In this document: piece by piece, positions 19,473 through 28,936 of the stretch | How the letters are laid out: each line of letters starts with the position of its first letter | How positions within the stretch are numbered: the first letter of the stretch is position 1 | DNA from: Deltaproteobacteria bacterium | GTDB taxonomy: Bacteria; Desulfobacterota; Dissulfuribacteria; Dissulfuribacterales; QOAL01 | Length of the DNA stretch: 53,505 bases | Direction of reading: 5' to 3' | Assembly: GCA_026991135.1 (NCBI GenBank) | Contig: JALXCD010000103.1 | Location: 1-53,505 of the forward strand | Notes under the pieces: generated by a model | Told to the model about the DNA's origin: nothing | Seen by the model: the letters and a program-made list of their open reading frames with translations, nothing else | The model's database searches: none | Position numbers and translations under genes: made by a program

Positions 19473-20546
19473 ATGGAAGAAAAAGGCAAAACAAAATCTC
19501 TTTATGCACAGGCTGGTGTTGATATTGACAAGGCAAATAAGATAGTTGAAGAAATAAAGGAGACAGTAACCTCCACCTATACCAAAGGAGTCATTACTGA
19601 GATAGGAGGTTTTGCAGGGCTTTTTGCCCTTGATAAGGAAAAATTCAAAGAACCGGTCCTTGTTTCTTCAACCGACGGAGTTGGCACAAAGCTAAAGATT
19701 GCCTTCATGATGGATATGCACAAAACAGTTGGCATTGACCTTGTGGCCATGTGTGTAAACGACATTGCTGTAACCGGTGCTACTCCCCTTTTCTTTTTAG
19801 ACTATTTTGCCACAGGAAAGCTTAAAGAAGGGGTCACAAAGGATGTGATTTCAGGTATTGCCCAGGGCTGCAAGCAAGCAGGCTGTGCCCTTATTGGAGG
19901 AGAGACTGCAGAGATGCCTGGCATGTATCCTGAGGGAGAATATGACCTTGCTGGCTTTTCGGTTGGAGTAGTGGAAAGAGAAGAAATCATTGACGGCTCT
20001 GATATTTCCGTTGACCATGACCTTATTGGTATCTCCTCTTCAGGTCTTCACAGTAATGGCTATTCCCTTGTAAGAAAGATATTTTTTAAGGACTTGGGGT
20101 TAGGAATAGGAGATAAGATTGAAGAATTGTCATCAAAAACAGTTGGGGAACTCTTGATTGAACCTACAAAGATTTATGTACCTATCATATTGAATCTCTT
20201 AAAAAGATTTAAGATACACGGAATTGTTCATATTACAGGTGGAGGCTTTCAGGATAATATCCCGAGAATCCTACCAGAAAAATGTAAGGCCGTAATTGAT
20301 AAAGATGCATGGAAACCCCTTTCAATTTTTAAGTTTATCAAAGATAAGGGGAATGTGCCTGAAGAAGAAATGCTCAGAACCTTTAACTGTGGCATAGGTT
20401 TAATTCTTATCGTTCCACCAACTGAAACAAAAGAGATGCTTATACAGCTTGAGGCCCTTGGCGAAAAGGCTTATGTAATTGGGAAAATAGAAGAAAGAGA
20501 CACAAATGAACCCTCTGTAATCTTTAAAGGAGGCCCGCTTTTTTGA
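19473..20546 (+). CDS. purM: Phosphoribosylformylglycinamidine cyclo-ligase
   Basis: YAQAGVDIDKANKIV, VSSTDGVGTKLKIA, GGETAEMPGMY, SSSGLHSNGYSL. Start moved from 19386 to ATG 19473. Confidence 0.97.
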   Translation: MEEKGKTKSLYAQAGVDIDKANKIVEEIKETVTSTYTKGVITEIGGFAGLFALDKEKFKEPVLVSSTDGVGTKLKIAFMMDMHKTVGIDLVAMCVNDIAVTGATPLFFLDYFATGKLKEGVTKDVISGIAQGCKQAGCALIGGETAEMPGMYPEGEYDLAGFSVGVVEREEIIDGSDISVDHDLIGISSSGLHSNGYSLVRKIFFKDLGLGIGDKIEELSSKTVGELLIEPTKIYVPIILNLLKRFKIHGIVHITGGGFQDNIPRILPEKCKAVIDKDAWKPLSIFKFIKDKGNVPEEEMLRTFNCGIGLILIVPPTETKEMLIQLEALGEKAYVIGKIEERDTNEPSVIFKGGPLF

Positions 20547-20959
20547 TTATTGTAAGCGCTTGCCTTCTTGGCCTTTCTACAAGGTATGATGGAAAAAGTA
20601 AAACAAATCCTGACTTTTTAAAAAGGCTATTAAATAGTGCAAAAATTGGACATGTAATCCCTGTCTGCCCTGAACAACTAGGGGGGCTTCCAACACCAAG
20701 ACCTCCTTGTAAAATCTTTGGAGGAGATGGCTTTGATGTCCTTTGTGGTAAGGCAAGGGTCATTGAGGTGGAAACAGGACGGGATGTCACAGGAAATTTT
20801 TTAAGAGGCACAATAGAGGTAAATAAAATTTTAGATGTTTTTCTAATAGAAAGGGCCTATTTAAAGTCAAAAAGTCCTTCTTGTGGATATCTTGGTCAAA
20901 CAGGTGTTACTGCTGCTTCACTCATATTAAAGGGCGTTGAAATTATTGAGGTTGATTAG
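20543..20959 (+). CDS. DUF523 family protein (TudS-like)
   Basis: VSACLLGLSTRYDGKSK, PVCPEQLGGLPTPRPP, AYLKSKSPSCG. TTG start overlapping the purM stop. Confidence 0.88.
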   Translation: MIIVSACLLGLSTRYDGKSKTNPDFLKRLLNSAKIGHVIPVCPEQLGGLPTPRPPCKIFGGDGFDVLCGKARVIEVETGRDVTGNFLRGTIEVNKILDVFLIERAYLKSKSPSCGYLGQTGVTAASLILKGVEIIEVD

Positions 20960-21243
20960 ACCTTGACCTTTGCCATAACCCTTTCTTTAAGGTCTTTTCC
21001 AACCTTAAAAAAAGGAAGCTTTTTAGGTTTAACTTCGATCTTTTCCCCAGTCTTAGGATTTCGGCCAACATAGGACTTATACTCCCTAATTGAAAAGGAA
21101 CCAAACCCCCTTATTTCGATTCCTTCGCCGCGTATCAGGGCATCTGTCATATCATCAAAGATGGAATTTACAATAAACTCTGCAAGTTGTTTATGAACCC
21201 CTAGCCGTTCTGAAACCTTTTCTATCAAATCTGACTTATTCAC
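20956..21243 (-). CDS. HU/IHF-family DNA-binding protein
   Basis: VNKSDLIEKVSERLG...GEGIEIRGFGSFSIREYKSYVGRNPKTGEKIEVKPKKLPFFKVGKDLKE. ORF opens at 21303; GTG at 21243 matches the family N-terminus and follows GGGGAGGG. Confidence 0.93.
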   Translation of the reverse strand: MNKSDLIEKVSERLGVHKQLAEFIVNSIFDDMTDALIRGEGIEIRGFGSFSIREYKSYVGRNPKTGEKIEVKPKKLPFFKVGKDLKERVMAKVKV

Positions 21244-21356
21244 TGTGCCCTCCCCATTGGCAAGCCATTGATTTTTATAATATTCACCTGGAGATATTGC
21301 CATTAAATACAGTTATGTTTATATCTGTCAAGAACAAACTTTAAAGGATTCCGTTT

Positions 21357-22322
21357 ATGGTTTTTAAGATATTTAAAAAAGGGGAAGACCCAAAAAAGAA
21401 GGAACAAGGTGTCTTTTCACGCCTAAAGGAAAGGATATCTAAATCTAAGGAGGGATTCATCCGTCAGATGGATGATCTTCTCCTTGGGAAGAGAGAAATT
21501 GACCCTGAAGTTCTTGAAGAAATTGAAGAAATCCTTGTCATGGCCGATATGGGCATCTCAACAGTACAAAAGGTCATGGAAGGGCTTCAAAGAGAAATTG
21601 ATAGGGGAGACATCGGGGACACCGAAGCACTTAGGAATCACCTTAAGGGAAAAATCAAGGAAATCTTTCTTGAGTCCCAGAATAAAAGAACAAAAGAAAG
21701 AGGGCATAGGCCCCATGTCATCATGGTTGTTGGAGTAAATGGGGTCGGCAAGACTACAACCATTGCCAAGTTAGCATATCGACTAAAAAATCAAGGCAAA
21801 AAGGTCCTTTTGGTGGCAGCAGATACATTTAGGGCAGCAGCGGTAGAACAGCTAGAGGCATGGGGTGAAAAAATTGGAGTTCCTGTAATAAGTCAAAAGG
21901 CAGGGTCTGACCCTTCTGCAGTTGCCTTTGACGGAATGGAGGCAGCAAAGGCCAAGGATGTTGATGTTGTTATAGTTGATACAGCAGGAAGGCTGCATAC
22001 ACAGGTCAATTTAATGAAAGAGCTTCAAAAGATAAAACGCGTTATGGGGAAGAGGATCGAAGGGGCACCCCATGAGATTCTCTTGGTCCTTGACGCCACT
22101 ACAGGTCAAAATGCCCTCAGCCAGGCAAAAACCTTTTTGGAGGCCACAGAAGTTACAGGCATCTGTCTAACAAAACTTGATGGGACGGCCAAGGGTGGAA
22201 TTGTGGCAAGCATTGCTCATGAGCTAAACATTCCAATCGAATATATTGGAATTGGAGAAAAGATGGAGGACCTCAGGCCCTTTGAGCCAAATGAATTTGT
22301 AGAAGCACTTTTTGAAGATTAA
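21357..22322 (+). CDS. ftsY: Signal recognition particle receptor FtsY
   Basis: [57 protein letters not shown]. Confidence 0.97.
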   Translation: MVFKIFKKGEDPKKKEQGVFSRLKERISKSKEGFIRQMDDLLLGKREIDPEVLEEIEEILVMADMGISTVQKVMEGLQREIDRGDIGDTEALRNHLKGKIKEIFLESQNKRTKERGHRPHVIMVVGVNGVGKTTTIAKLAYRLKNQGKKVLLVAADTFRAAAVEQLEAWGEKIGVPVISQKAGSDPSAVAFDGMEAAKAKDVDVVIVDTAGRLHTQVNLMKELQKIKRVMGKRIEGAPHEILLVLDATTGQNALSQAKTFLEATEVTGICLTKLDGTAKGGIVASIAHELNIPIEYIGIGEKMEDLRPFEPNEFVEALFED

Positions 22323-22415
22323 ATTTACTTGCAAAAGCAACCTTGTTTTACTAAAAGATCATTTTCGATACAGACTTTCTACAATTTAAGGTAAATTAGG
22401 AGAGGAGTTACCCCA

Positions 22416-24986
22416 ATGCCAAAGTCACTCAGGTGGAAATTTCTTTTTCTGGCCTTTTTGATAGTCTTTACCACGGTCTTATTAATTCCGTCTTTTTATC
22501 CCAATACACCTGACTGGTTTAAAAAATATGTTTACCAGGAAGGCCTGAAGCTTGGGCTTGACCTTCAGGGTGGAATGCACCTTATCCTCAAAGTAGATGT
22601 CGATCAGGCAGTTCGAAATGCAGCCCAACTTGCAGCCCAGGATCTTAAGGATGCACTTAAGAGGCAGGGCATAACCATAGTTCGGAGGAAAAGCCAAAAC
22701 CCTGATGAAATCCTTATTGCTGTCCCCAATAAAAGCGCCCTTGAAAACATAAAAAAGGTAATAGAAGAAGATTTTCCGAATCTTACAATAAAAAAGATCG
22801 ATGAAGAAAAGAAGTTTCCCACCATTACCCTTGCCCTTTCAAAAAATGAAGAACAGTTCATAAGGGATCATGCAGTTGAGCAATCCCTTGAAATCATAAG
22901 AAACAGGATCGACCAGTTTGGTGTCACAGAACCTGTGATAGTAAGGCAGGGAGAGGATGAAATTGTTGTCCAACTCCCTGGAATAAAGGACCCCAAAAGG
23001 GCAATAAAGCTCATTGGCCAGACGGCCCAGCTTGAATTTAAACTTGTGGATGATGAAGCAAATATTGATCTAGGAAGCCTTATAAGAAAGGCCATCTCTG
23101 ATGGGAGGCTTCCTGCCCGTTACAATGTAAAACAACTAAATGCGGTACTTAAGGGGCAGATACCTCCTGGAGACAGGATCTATTTTCTAAAAGAGGTGGA
23201 TTCAAGAACTGGAACTGTAAGGAATATCCCTATCCTTTTAAAGGATAAGACCCTTATGACAGGTGATGCAGTAAAGACCGCCCATGTCCGGATTGGCGGC
23301 ACCTACAATGAACCCTATGTGGCCCTTGACCTTACAGACAGGGGGGCAAGGATATTTGAAAAGATCACAGGGGAAAATGTGGGAAAAAGGCTTGCAATAG
23401 TCCTTGATGGTGTTGTCCGGTCTGCACCTGTAATCCGTGAAAAGATAGGTGGGGGTCATGCCCAGATATCCGGCTCCTTTACCCATGAAGAGGCGGCAGA
23501 TCTTGCCATTGTCTTAAGGGCTGGAGCCCTTCCTGCACCCGTTAAGATCATCCAAAATGTTACAGTGGGACCTTCCCTTGGAAGGGATTCCATACAAAAG
23601 GGACTTATTTCTGGAGTTGCAGGGGCCATCTTTGTAGTCATATTCATGATCATCTATTACAGACTCTCTGGCTTTATTGCAGATGTGGCTGTTATGCTGA
23701 ATCTCCTTTTCCTCATGGCAGTCCTTGCCCTTTTCCAGGCCACATTAACCCTTCCTGGTATTGCAGGTATCATCCTCACAATAGGTATGGGAGTTGACTC
23801 CAATGTCCTCATATTTGAAAGGATGAGGGAGGAAAAGGCCTTAGGGAAACCCCTTAAGGCCTTTATTGACGGTGGTTACGACAAGGCCTTTTGGACTATT
23901 GTTGATGCCCACGTTACCACCCTAATAACCGCGCTGGCTCTCTTTCTCTTTGGGACAGGTCCCATTAAGGGTTTTGCCGTAACCCTTTCCGCCGGTATCA
24001 TCATTAACCTTTTTACAGCCATCTATGCCACACGCTGGGTCTATGAATGGCTGATTTACAAAAATTCCATAAAGGATCTTTCCTTTCTCCAAATCGTTGG
24101 GAAGACAAATATAGACTTTATTGGGAAAAGAAATATATCCCTTGCAATTTCAGCAATCCTGGTTGCCACAGGGATATTTGCATTTATTCAGATAAATCGT
24201 GGAGCAGCCAACCTAGGAGTAGATTTTGCCGGTGGAACCATGGTCCAATACAAGGCTGACAAGCCCTTTGGCCTTGAAAAGATAAGAAAGGTACTTTCAG
24301 ATGCAGGTATTAAGGGATATACACTCCAGGAAGTTCCCAAGGAACACATTCTCATTGTAAGGGTCAAAAAATCTGTAAAGACGGTTGGAGACATCGAGGC
24401 CAAAATCACAGAGGCATTAAAGGCCATCTCTGATATAAATTTTACCGTTGAAAGCAAGACCGAAATTGGCTCAACTGTAAGCAAAGAGCTTAGAAGAAAG
24501 GCCATCATTGCAATCCTGATATCCCTTGCAGGCATAATTGGCTACCTTGCCTTTAGATTCAACTTGAGCTTTGGAGTTGCTGCTGCCATTGCAACCTTCC
24601 ATGATGTTTTGGCTGTCCTTGGCACCTTTTATGTGTTAAACAAGGAAATAAACCTTTTGATTGTAACTGCCCTTTTGACCCTTGCCGGTTATTCCTTGAC
24701 TGATACAGTTGTTGTATTTGACAGGATAAGAGAGAATCTAAAGCGCTATCATAAAAAGTCCTTTGCAGAGATTATCAATCGAAGTGTAAATGAGATGTTG
24801 AGCCGTACCATAATTACTTCCATAACAACCTTGATAGTTGTTATGGCCCTGTTTTTCTTTGGTGGTGTTGTGATACATGATTTTGCCTTTGCCCTTATGC
24901 TTGGAATAATTGTTGGTACATATTCTTCTGTCTTTGTTGCAAGTCCTATCGTTTATATTTGGCACAAGGGTAAGGCCCCAAAATAG
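22416..24986 (+). CDS. secDF: Fused SecD-SecF protein translocase subunit
   Basis: GLDLQGGMHLIL (SecD), GIAGIILTIGMGVDSNVLIFERMREE, then SecF GVDFAGGTMVQY and TLAGYSLTDTVVVFDRIREN in one 856-aa ORF. Confidence 0.96.
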   Translation: MPKSLRWKFLFLAFLIVFTTVLLIPSFYPNTPDWFKKYVYQEGLKLGLDLQGGMHLILKVDVDQAVRNAAQLAAQDLKDALKRQGITIVRRKSQNPDEILIAVPNKSALENIKKVIEEDFPNLTIKKIDEEKKFPTITLALSKNEEQFIRDHAVEQSLEIIRNRIDQFGVTEPVIVRQGEDEIVVQLPGIKDPKRAIKLIGQTAQLEFKLVDDEANIDLGSLIRKAISDGRLPARYNVKQLNAVLKGQIPPGDRIYFLKEVDSRTGTVRNIPILLKDKTLMTGDAVKTAHVRIGGTYNEPYVALDLTDRGARIFEKITGENVGKRLAIVLDGVVRSAPVIREKIGGGHAQISGSFTHEEAADLAIVLRAGALPAPVKIIQNVTVGPSLGRDSIQKGLISGVAGAIFVVIFMIIYYRLSGFIADVAVMLNLLFLMAVLALFQATLTLPGIAGIILTIGMGVDSNVLIFERMREEKALGKPLKAFIDGGYDKAFWTIVDAHVTTLITALALFLFGTGPIKGFAVTLSAGIIINLFTAIYATRWVYEWLIYKNSIKDLSFLQIVGKTNIDFIGKRNISLAISAILVATGIFAFIQINRGAANLGVDFAGGTMVQYKADKPFGLEKIRKVLSDAGIKGYTLQEVPKEHILIVRVKKSVKTVGDIEAKITEALKAISDINFTVESKTEIGSTVSKELRRKAIIAILISLAGIIGYLAFRFNLSFGVAAAIATFHDVLAVLGTFYVLNKEINLLIVTALLTLAGYSLTDTVVVFDRIRENLKRYHKKSFAEIINRSVNEMLSRTIITSITTLIVVMALFFFGGVVIHDFAFALMLGIIVGTYSSVFVASPIVYIWHKGKAPK

Positions 24987-24994
24987 CTAAAGCC

Positions 24995-25029
24995 TTTTCA
25001 TAGGCACATTTCATATTCTGCTATGAAAA
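24995..25029 (+). promoter_or_regulatory. Inverted repeat abutting the murA start codon
   Basis: TTTTCATAG (24995-25003) and CTATGAAAA (25021-25029), perfect 9 bp; ATG of murA at 25031. Confidence 0.4.
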
Positions 25030-25030
25030 C

Positions 25031-26305
25031 ATGGAACATATTGAAATAAAGGGTGGACACAGGCTTTCAGGAACAGTCAGAATTAGTGGAGCCAAAAATG
25101 CTGCCCTTCCCATTTTGGCTGCAACCCTTCTCGCACCAGGAAAGTTCCAGCTACATGAGGTCCCTCAATTAGAGGATGTAAAGATATTCTTAAGGCTTTT
25201 ACAAGAACTGGGTGTAAAATGGGAAAGGACCTCGGACCACTCCCTTGAAATTGATTCCTCAGGCCTTAAGAGTTTTGAAGCCCCATATGACCTTGTAAGA
25301 CTCATGAGGGCCTCTATCTTAGTCCTTGGCCCTTTGGTGGCAAGACTTGGAAGGGCAAGGGTTGCCCTTCCAGGAGGATGTGCCATTGGAGCCCGCCCCA
25401 TTGACCTTCATCTCAAAGGCCTTGAGCTTATGGGAGCAAAACTAAAAATTAAAGAAGGATTTGTAGAAGCAAAGGCCAAAAGGCTAAATGGTGCAACTAT
25501 TTATTTTGACATAACCTCTGTAACAGGGACAGAAAATCTAATGATGGCCGCCTCCCTTGCCAAGGGGAAAACCGTCCTTGAAAATGCTGCCAGGGAGCCA
25601 GAGGTCGTTGCCCTTGGAGAGCTTCTTTTGCAAATGGGCGCAAAAATAAAAGGGCTAGGAACTGACACAATAACAATCGAAGGCTCAAAAGAACTTAAGG
25701 CAGTGGATTGGACCATAATACCTGATCGAATAGAGGCTGGAACCTTTTTAATGGCTGTTGGAGCAGCTGGAGGAAAACTTATTATCGAAAATTGCATACC
25801 ATCTCACCTTGACGCAGTGCTTGAAAAGCTAAAAAATGCCGGTCTAAAAATAGATATTATTGACAAGGACAAAATTGGGGTGCAGCGGCGGGGCAAACTA
25901 AAGAGCATTGACATAAAGACCCAGCCCTATCCAGGGTTTCCAACGGATCTTCAGGCTCAGATAATGGTTCTTATGTCAATAGCAAGTGGACTTAGTGTCA
26001 TAACCGAGACCATATTTGAAAATAGATTCATGCATGTTGCTGAACTTAGACGCCTTGGGGCAGATATCAAGGTTGAAGGCAGAAATGCAATTGTAAGAGG
26101 TGTCTCAGAGCTGACAGGAGCCCCTGTTATGGCAACGGATCTTAGGGCAAGCGCAAGCCTTATCCTTGCAGGTCTTAGTGCAAAGGGAACTACAATAATT
26201 CAGGGTCTGAATCATCTTGACAGGGGATACGAACGAATAGATAAAAAGCTTTCAGCAGTTGGAGCAAGGATAAAACGTTTAAAAAATGGCAAAGAAATCA
26301 CTTAA
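25031..26305 (+). CDS. murA: UDP-N-acetylglucosamine 1-carboxyvinyltransferase
   Basis: SGTVRISGAKNAALPILAATLL, GGCAIGARPIDLHL, PGFPTDLQAQ. Confidence 0.97.
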   Translation: MEHIEIKGGHRLSGTVRISGAKNAALPILAATLLAPGKFQLHEVPQLEDVKIFLRLLQELGVKWERTSDHSLEIDSSGLKSFEAPYDLVRLMRASILVLGPLVARLGRARVALPGGCAIGARPIDLHLKGLELMGAKLKIKEGFVEAKAKRLNGATIYFDITSVTGTENLMMAASLAKGKTVLENAAREPEVVALGELLLQMGAKIKGLGTDTITIEGSKELKAVDWTIIPDRIEAGTFLMAVGAAGGKLIIENCIPSHLDAVLEKLKNAGLKIDIIDKDKIGVQRRGKLKSIDIKTQPYPGFPTDLQAQIMVLMSIASGLSVITETIFENRFMHVAELRRLGADIKVEGRNAIVRGVSELTGAPVMATDLRASASLILAGLSAKGTTIIQGLNHLDRGYERIDKKLSAVGARIKRLKNGKEIT

Positions 26306-26313
26306 ATGGTCAA

Positions 26314-27312
26314 ATGAATAGACCAGTTTTAAAAGATTCTTTCGGAAGAGCCATTACCTATCTCCGTCTTTCTATCACCGATAGATGTAATCTGAGATGT
26401 TTCTATTGTATGCCCCAGGCCCAGTTTAACTGGATGCCTCCTGAACATATACTGAGATTTGAAGAAATCATTCAAATTGTAAGGGTATTGGCTCGCATTG
26501 GCATAAAAAAAGTGCGCCTTACAGGTGGTGAACCCCTGGTGAGGAAGGATGCCTTAAATCTTATAAAAAGTGTTTCCAGCCTTGAAGGCATCAAGAAGAT
26601 ATGCCTTACAACAAATGGAATACTTTTGGCAGAAATGGCTAAAGACCTCTTTGAGACCGGCCTTCGCCACATAAATATCAGTCTGGATACCCTCAAACCT
26701 GAAAGATTTGAGACAATCACAGGGAGGGATTTTTTCAAAAGGGTATGGCATGGAATTGAAAATTGCTTGAATCTAGGCTTTGACCCCATAAAGATCAATT
26801 TTGTCATGATGAAAGGAAAAAATGACGATGAGATTACAGAATTTGCAAGACTTTCCCAAAAATACCCTTTGGAGGTCCGATTTATAGAGTTTATGCCAAT
26901 CGGTGAAATGTCAAAGTGGAAAAAGGACCTTTTTATTTCTTCAGATGAGGCTAAGGCCCTTATCGAAAAAGAAGTGGACAGGTTAACTCCACTTGAAAGA
27001 AAAATCGGGGCCGGCCCTGCCGACCTCTATTCATTTAATAATTCACCTGGTAAAATAGGTTTTATCAGCCCTCTCAGTCATAAGTTTTGTTCTAGTTGTA
27101 ATAGGATAAGAATCAGGGCTGATGGAAGACTAAGGCTTTGTCTATTTTCAGATCAAGAAATCGACCTTTTGAGCCTCATCAGAAGGGGCATAAGTGACCA
27201 GGAGCTGACTGAATTTTTTATTGATGTAATTAACAAAAAGCCTGCAAAATATCTTGAGAATAGCCTGCATATTCCCAGTTGTAAAAGACAGATGTCAACA
27301 ATTGGCGGATAA
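26314..27312 (+). CDS. moaA: GTP 3',8-cyclase
   Basis: CNLRCFYCMP, VRLTGGEPLVRKD, FCSSCNRIRIRADGRLRLCLF. Confidence 0.97.
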   Translation: MNRPVLKDSFGRAITYLRLSITDRCNLRCFYCMPQAQFNWMPPEHILRFEEIIQIVRVLARIGIKKVRLTGGEPLVRKDALNLIKSVSSLEGIKKICLTTNGILLAEMAKDLFETGLRHINISLDTLKPERFETITGRDFFKRVWHGIENCLNLGFDPIKINFVMMKGKNDDEITEFARLSQKYPLEVRFIEFMPIGEMSKWKKDLFISSDEAKALIEKEVDRLTPLERKIGAGPADLYSFNNSPGKIGFISPLSHKFCSSCNRIRIRADGRLRLCLFSDQEIDLLSLIRRGISDQELTEFFIDVINKKPAKYLENSLHIPSCKRQMSTIGG

Positions 27313-27330
27313 AAACAACAGGAGGAACGT

Positions 27331-27783
27331 ATGATAATTCTGGAAGATCTCCTTTATACAGAGGAACATATTTGGGTTAAACCTGATAGCGACCAGGAAA
27401 AGGCAATTATAGGTATCACAGACTATGGCCAGGAGAGGATTGGTGCAATTACATCCATTGACCTTCCCAGCCCTGGAGATGAATTTGTAGAGGCCGACTC
27501 CTTTGCCACGATTGAAAACAGTGTTGGGGAGGTTACTGAGCTCCTTTGTCCAATATCAGGAAGGGTCTTGACTGTAAATGAGATGCTGATGGATACACCA
27601 GAGGCAATAAATGATGACCCCTATGATGACGGCTGGATCATGGTTATGGAAATTGCCCAGCCAGAAGAGCTCGATGACCTTATGTCACCAGAAGATTATG
27701 AAAAATACGTGGAAGAGCTCAAAATAAAGGATGAAGAAATGCTTCAAGAGGAAGACGAAGATGTTCTGGAGGTTGAAGAATAA
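27331..27783 (+). CDS. Glycine cleavage H-like (lipoyl-domain fold) protein lacking the lipoyl lysine
   Basis: GcvH pattern (YTEEHIWVKP...IGITDYGQERIGAITSIDLPSPGD...ENSVGEVTELLCPISGRVLTVNEMLMDTPEAINDDPYDDGWIM); lysine position of ESVKA is G66. Confidence 0.85.
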   Translation: MIILEDLLYTEEHIWVKPDSDQEKAIIGITDYGQERIGAITSIDLPSPGDEFVEADSFATIENSVGEVTELLCPISGRVLTVNEMLMDTPEAINDDPYDDGWIMVMEIAQPEELDDLMSPEDYEKYVEELKIKDEEMLQEEDEDVLEVEE

Positions 27784-28730
27784 TGGCAAAGGTGGCCTTT
27801 TTATTCCCAGGGCAAGGCTCTCAATATGTTGGTATGGGGCAAAAACTCCTGGAAGAAGATCCAAGTGCAAATTCTATCTTTGAAGAGGCCGAAAGGATTA
27901 CCAGCATCCCTATAAAATCTCTTTGTCTAAATGGACCCATGGAAGAACTTACAAGGACCGTAAACCTCCAACCCTCACTTACAACACTTGAAATTGCTCT
28001 TTCAAATTCTTTGATGGAAAGGGGAATCAAGCCGGATGCAGTAGCAGGCCACAGTCTTGGCGAATATCCAGCCCTTTGGACATCTGGTGTGCTTAACATT
28101 TCGGCATGCCTTCACCTTGTGAAAGAAAGGGGAAGGCTTATGGACATGGCATCTGAAAAAAATCCAGGTGCCATGGCTGCCATAATAGGAATGGAAGCAA
28201 AGGATTTAAGATCTTTAATAGATGAAATTTCTGAATCTGGGGAAAAAGGCGTTCTAAGCCTTGCAAATCACAACTCAAGGGAGCAGATTGTTGCAACCGG
28301 TGAAAGGGCACTCATAAATGGCCTTTGCAAAAGGGTGAAAGAGATGGGGAAAAGGGCCATTCCCCTAAAAGTTTCCGGGGCATACCACAGTCCGCTTATG
28401 AAGGAAGCTTCAAAGGCCTTTGAAAAGATTTTACAAAATATCACCTTTAATTCACCTAAATTTGCCTTTTACTCCAATGTGACAGCAGCACCAGAAAAGG
28501 ACCCGGAGAAGCTCAAAAAACTTATGGCAGAACAAATCTGTTCTCCAGTCCTCTGGTATGACATCATTAACAACATGGTGTTAGAAGGTATTGATACCTT
28601 TATTGAAGTTGGCCCCAAAAGGGTTCTAGCCAACCTTGTGAAAAAGTGTATTGATCCTCAAGGGGTAAAGATTTTCAATTTTGAATCTCCAGATGACATA
28701 GATGAAATCCAAACTGCAATAAGGAGTTAA
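27783..28730 (+). CDS. fabD: Malonyl-CoA:ACP transacylase
   Basis: FLFPGQGSQYVGMG, GHSLGEYPAL, YHSPLM motifs. Active-site context GHSLGE. Confidence 0.95.
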   Translation: MAKVAFLFPGQGSQYVGMGQKLLEEDPSANSIFEEAERITSIPIKSLCLNGPMEELTRTVNLQPSLTTLEIALSNSLMERGIKPDAVAGHSLGEYPALWTSGVLNISACLHLVKERGRLMDMASEKNPGAMAAIIGMEAKDLRSLIDEISESGEKGVLSLANHNSREQIVATGERALINGLCKRVKEMGKRAIPLKVSGAYHSPLMKEASKAFEKILQNITFNSPKFAFYSNVTAAPEKDPEKLKKLMAEQICSPVLWYDIINNMVLEGIDTFIEVGPKRVLANLVKKCIDPQGVKIFNFESPDDIDEIQTAIRS

Positions 28731-28735
28731 GCTGT

Positions 28736-28936
28736 ATGTTTTTCTTTGGAAAAAGGCCTAGGCTTAATATAAAATGTAAAATCTGTGGAGATGAACTTGA
28801 GCTTTGCAGACGGTGAAGAATTGTGGCCTTGAGGTGCCAAGGCTGTGGAAAACTCTTCTCCATAAGGGATTATGCAGATGAAATGACTGATGAATTAGCT
28901 GAACTTTTGGCCTTTACACGGGTTGATAGGATCTAA
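28736..28936 (+). CDS. Putative small dual-CXXC selenoprotein (in-frame TGA at 28814-28816 read as Sec)
   Basis: Manual translation: MFFFGKRPRLNIKCKICGDELELCRRURIVALRCQGCGKLFSIRDYADEMTDELAELLAFTRVDRI. SD AAGGAG at 28721-28726. The frame stays open and keeps the second CXXC after the TGA. Missing from the ORF track because of the TGA. Confidence 0.75.
28823..28846 (+). promoter_or_regulatory. Candidate bacterial SECIS element
   Basis: GUGGCCUUG/CAAGGCUGU stem (6 Watson-Crick plus 3 G-U pairs) with hexaloop AGGUGC; the loop begins 16 nt after the UGA. Confidence 0.65.
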
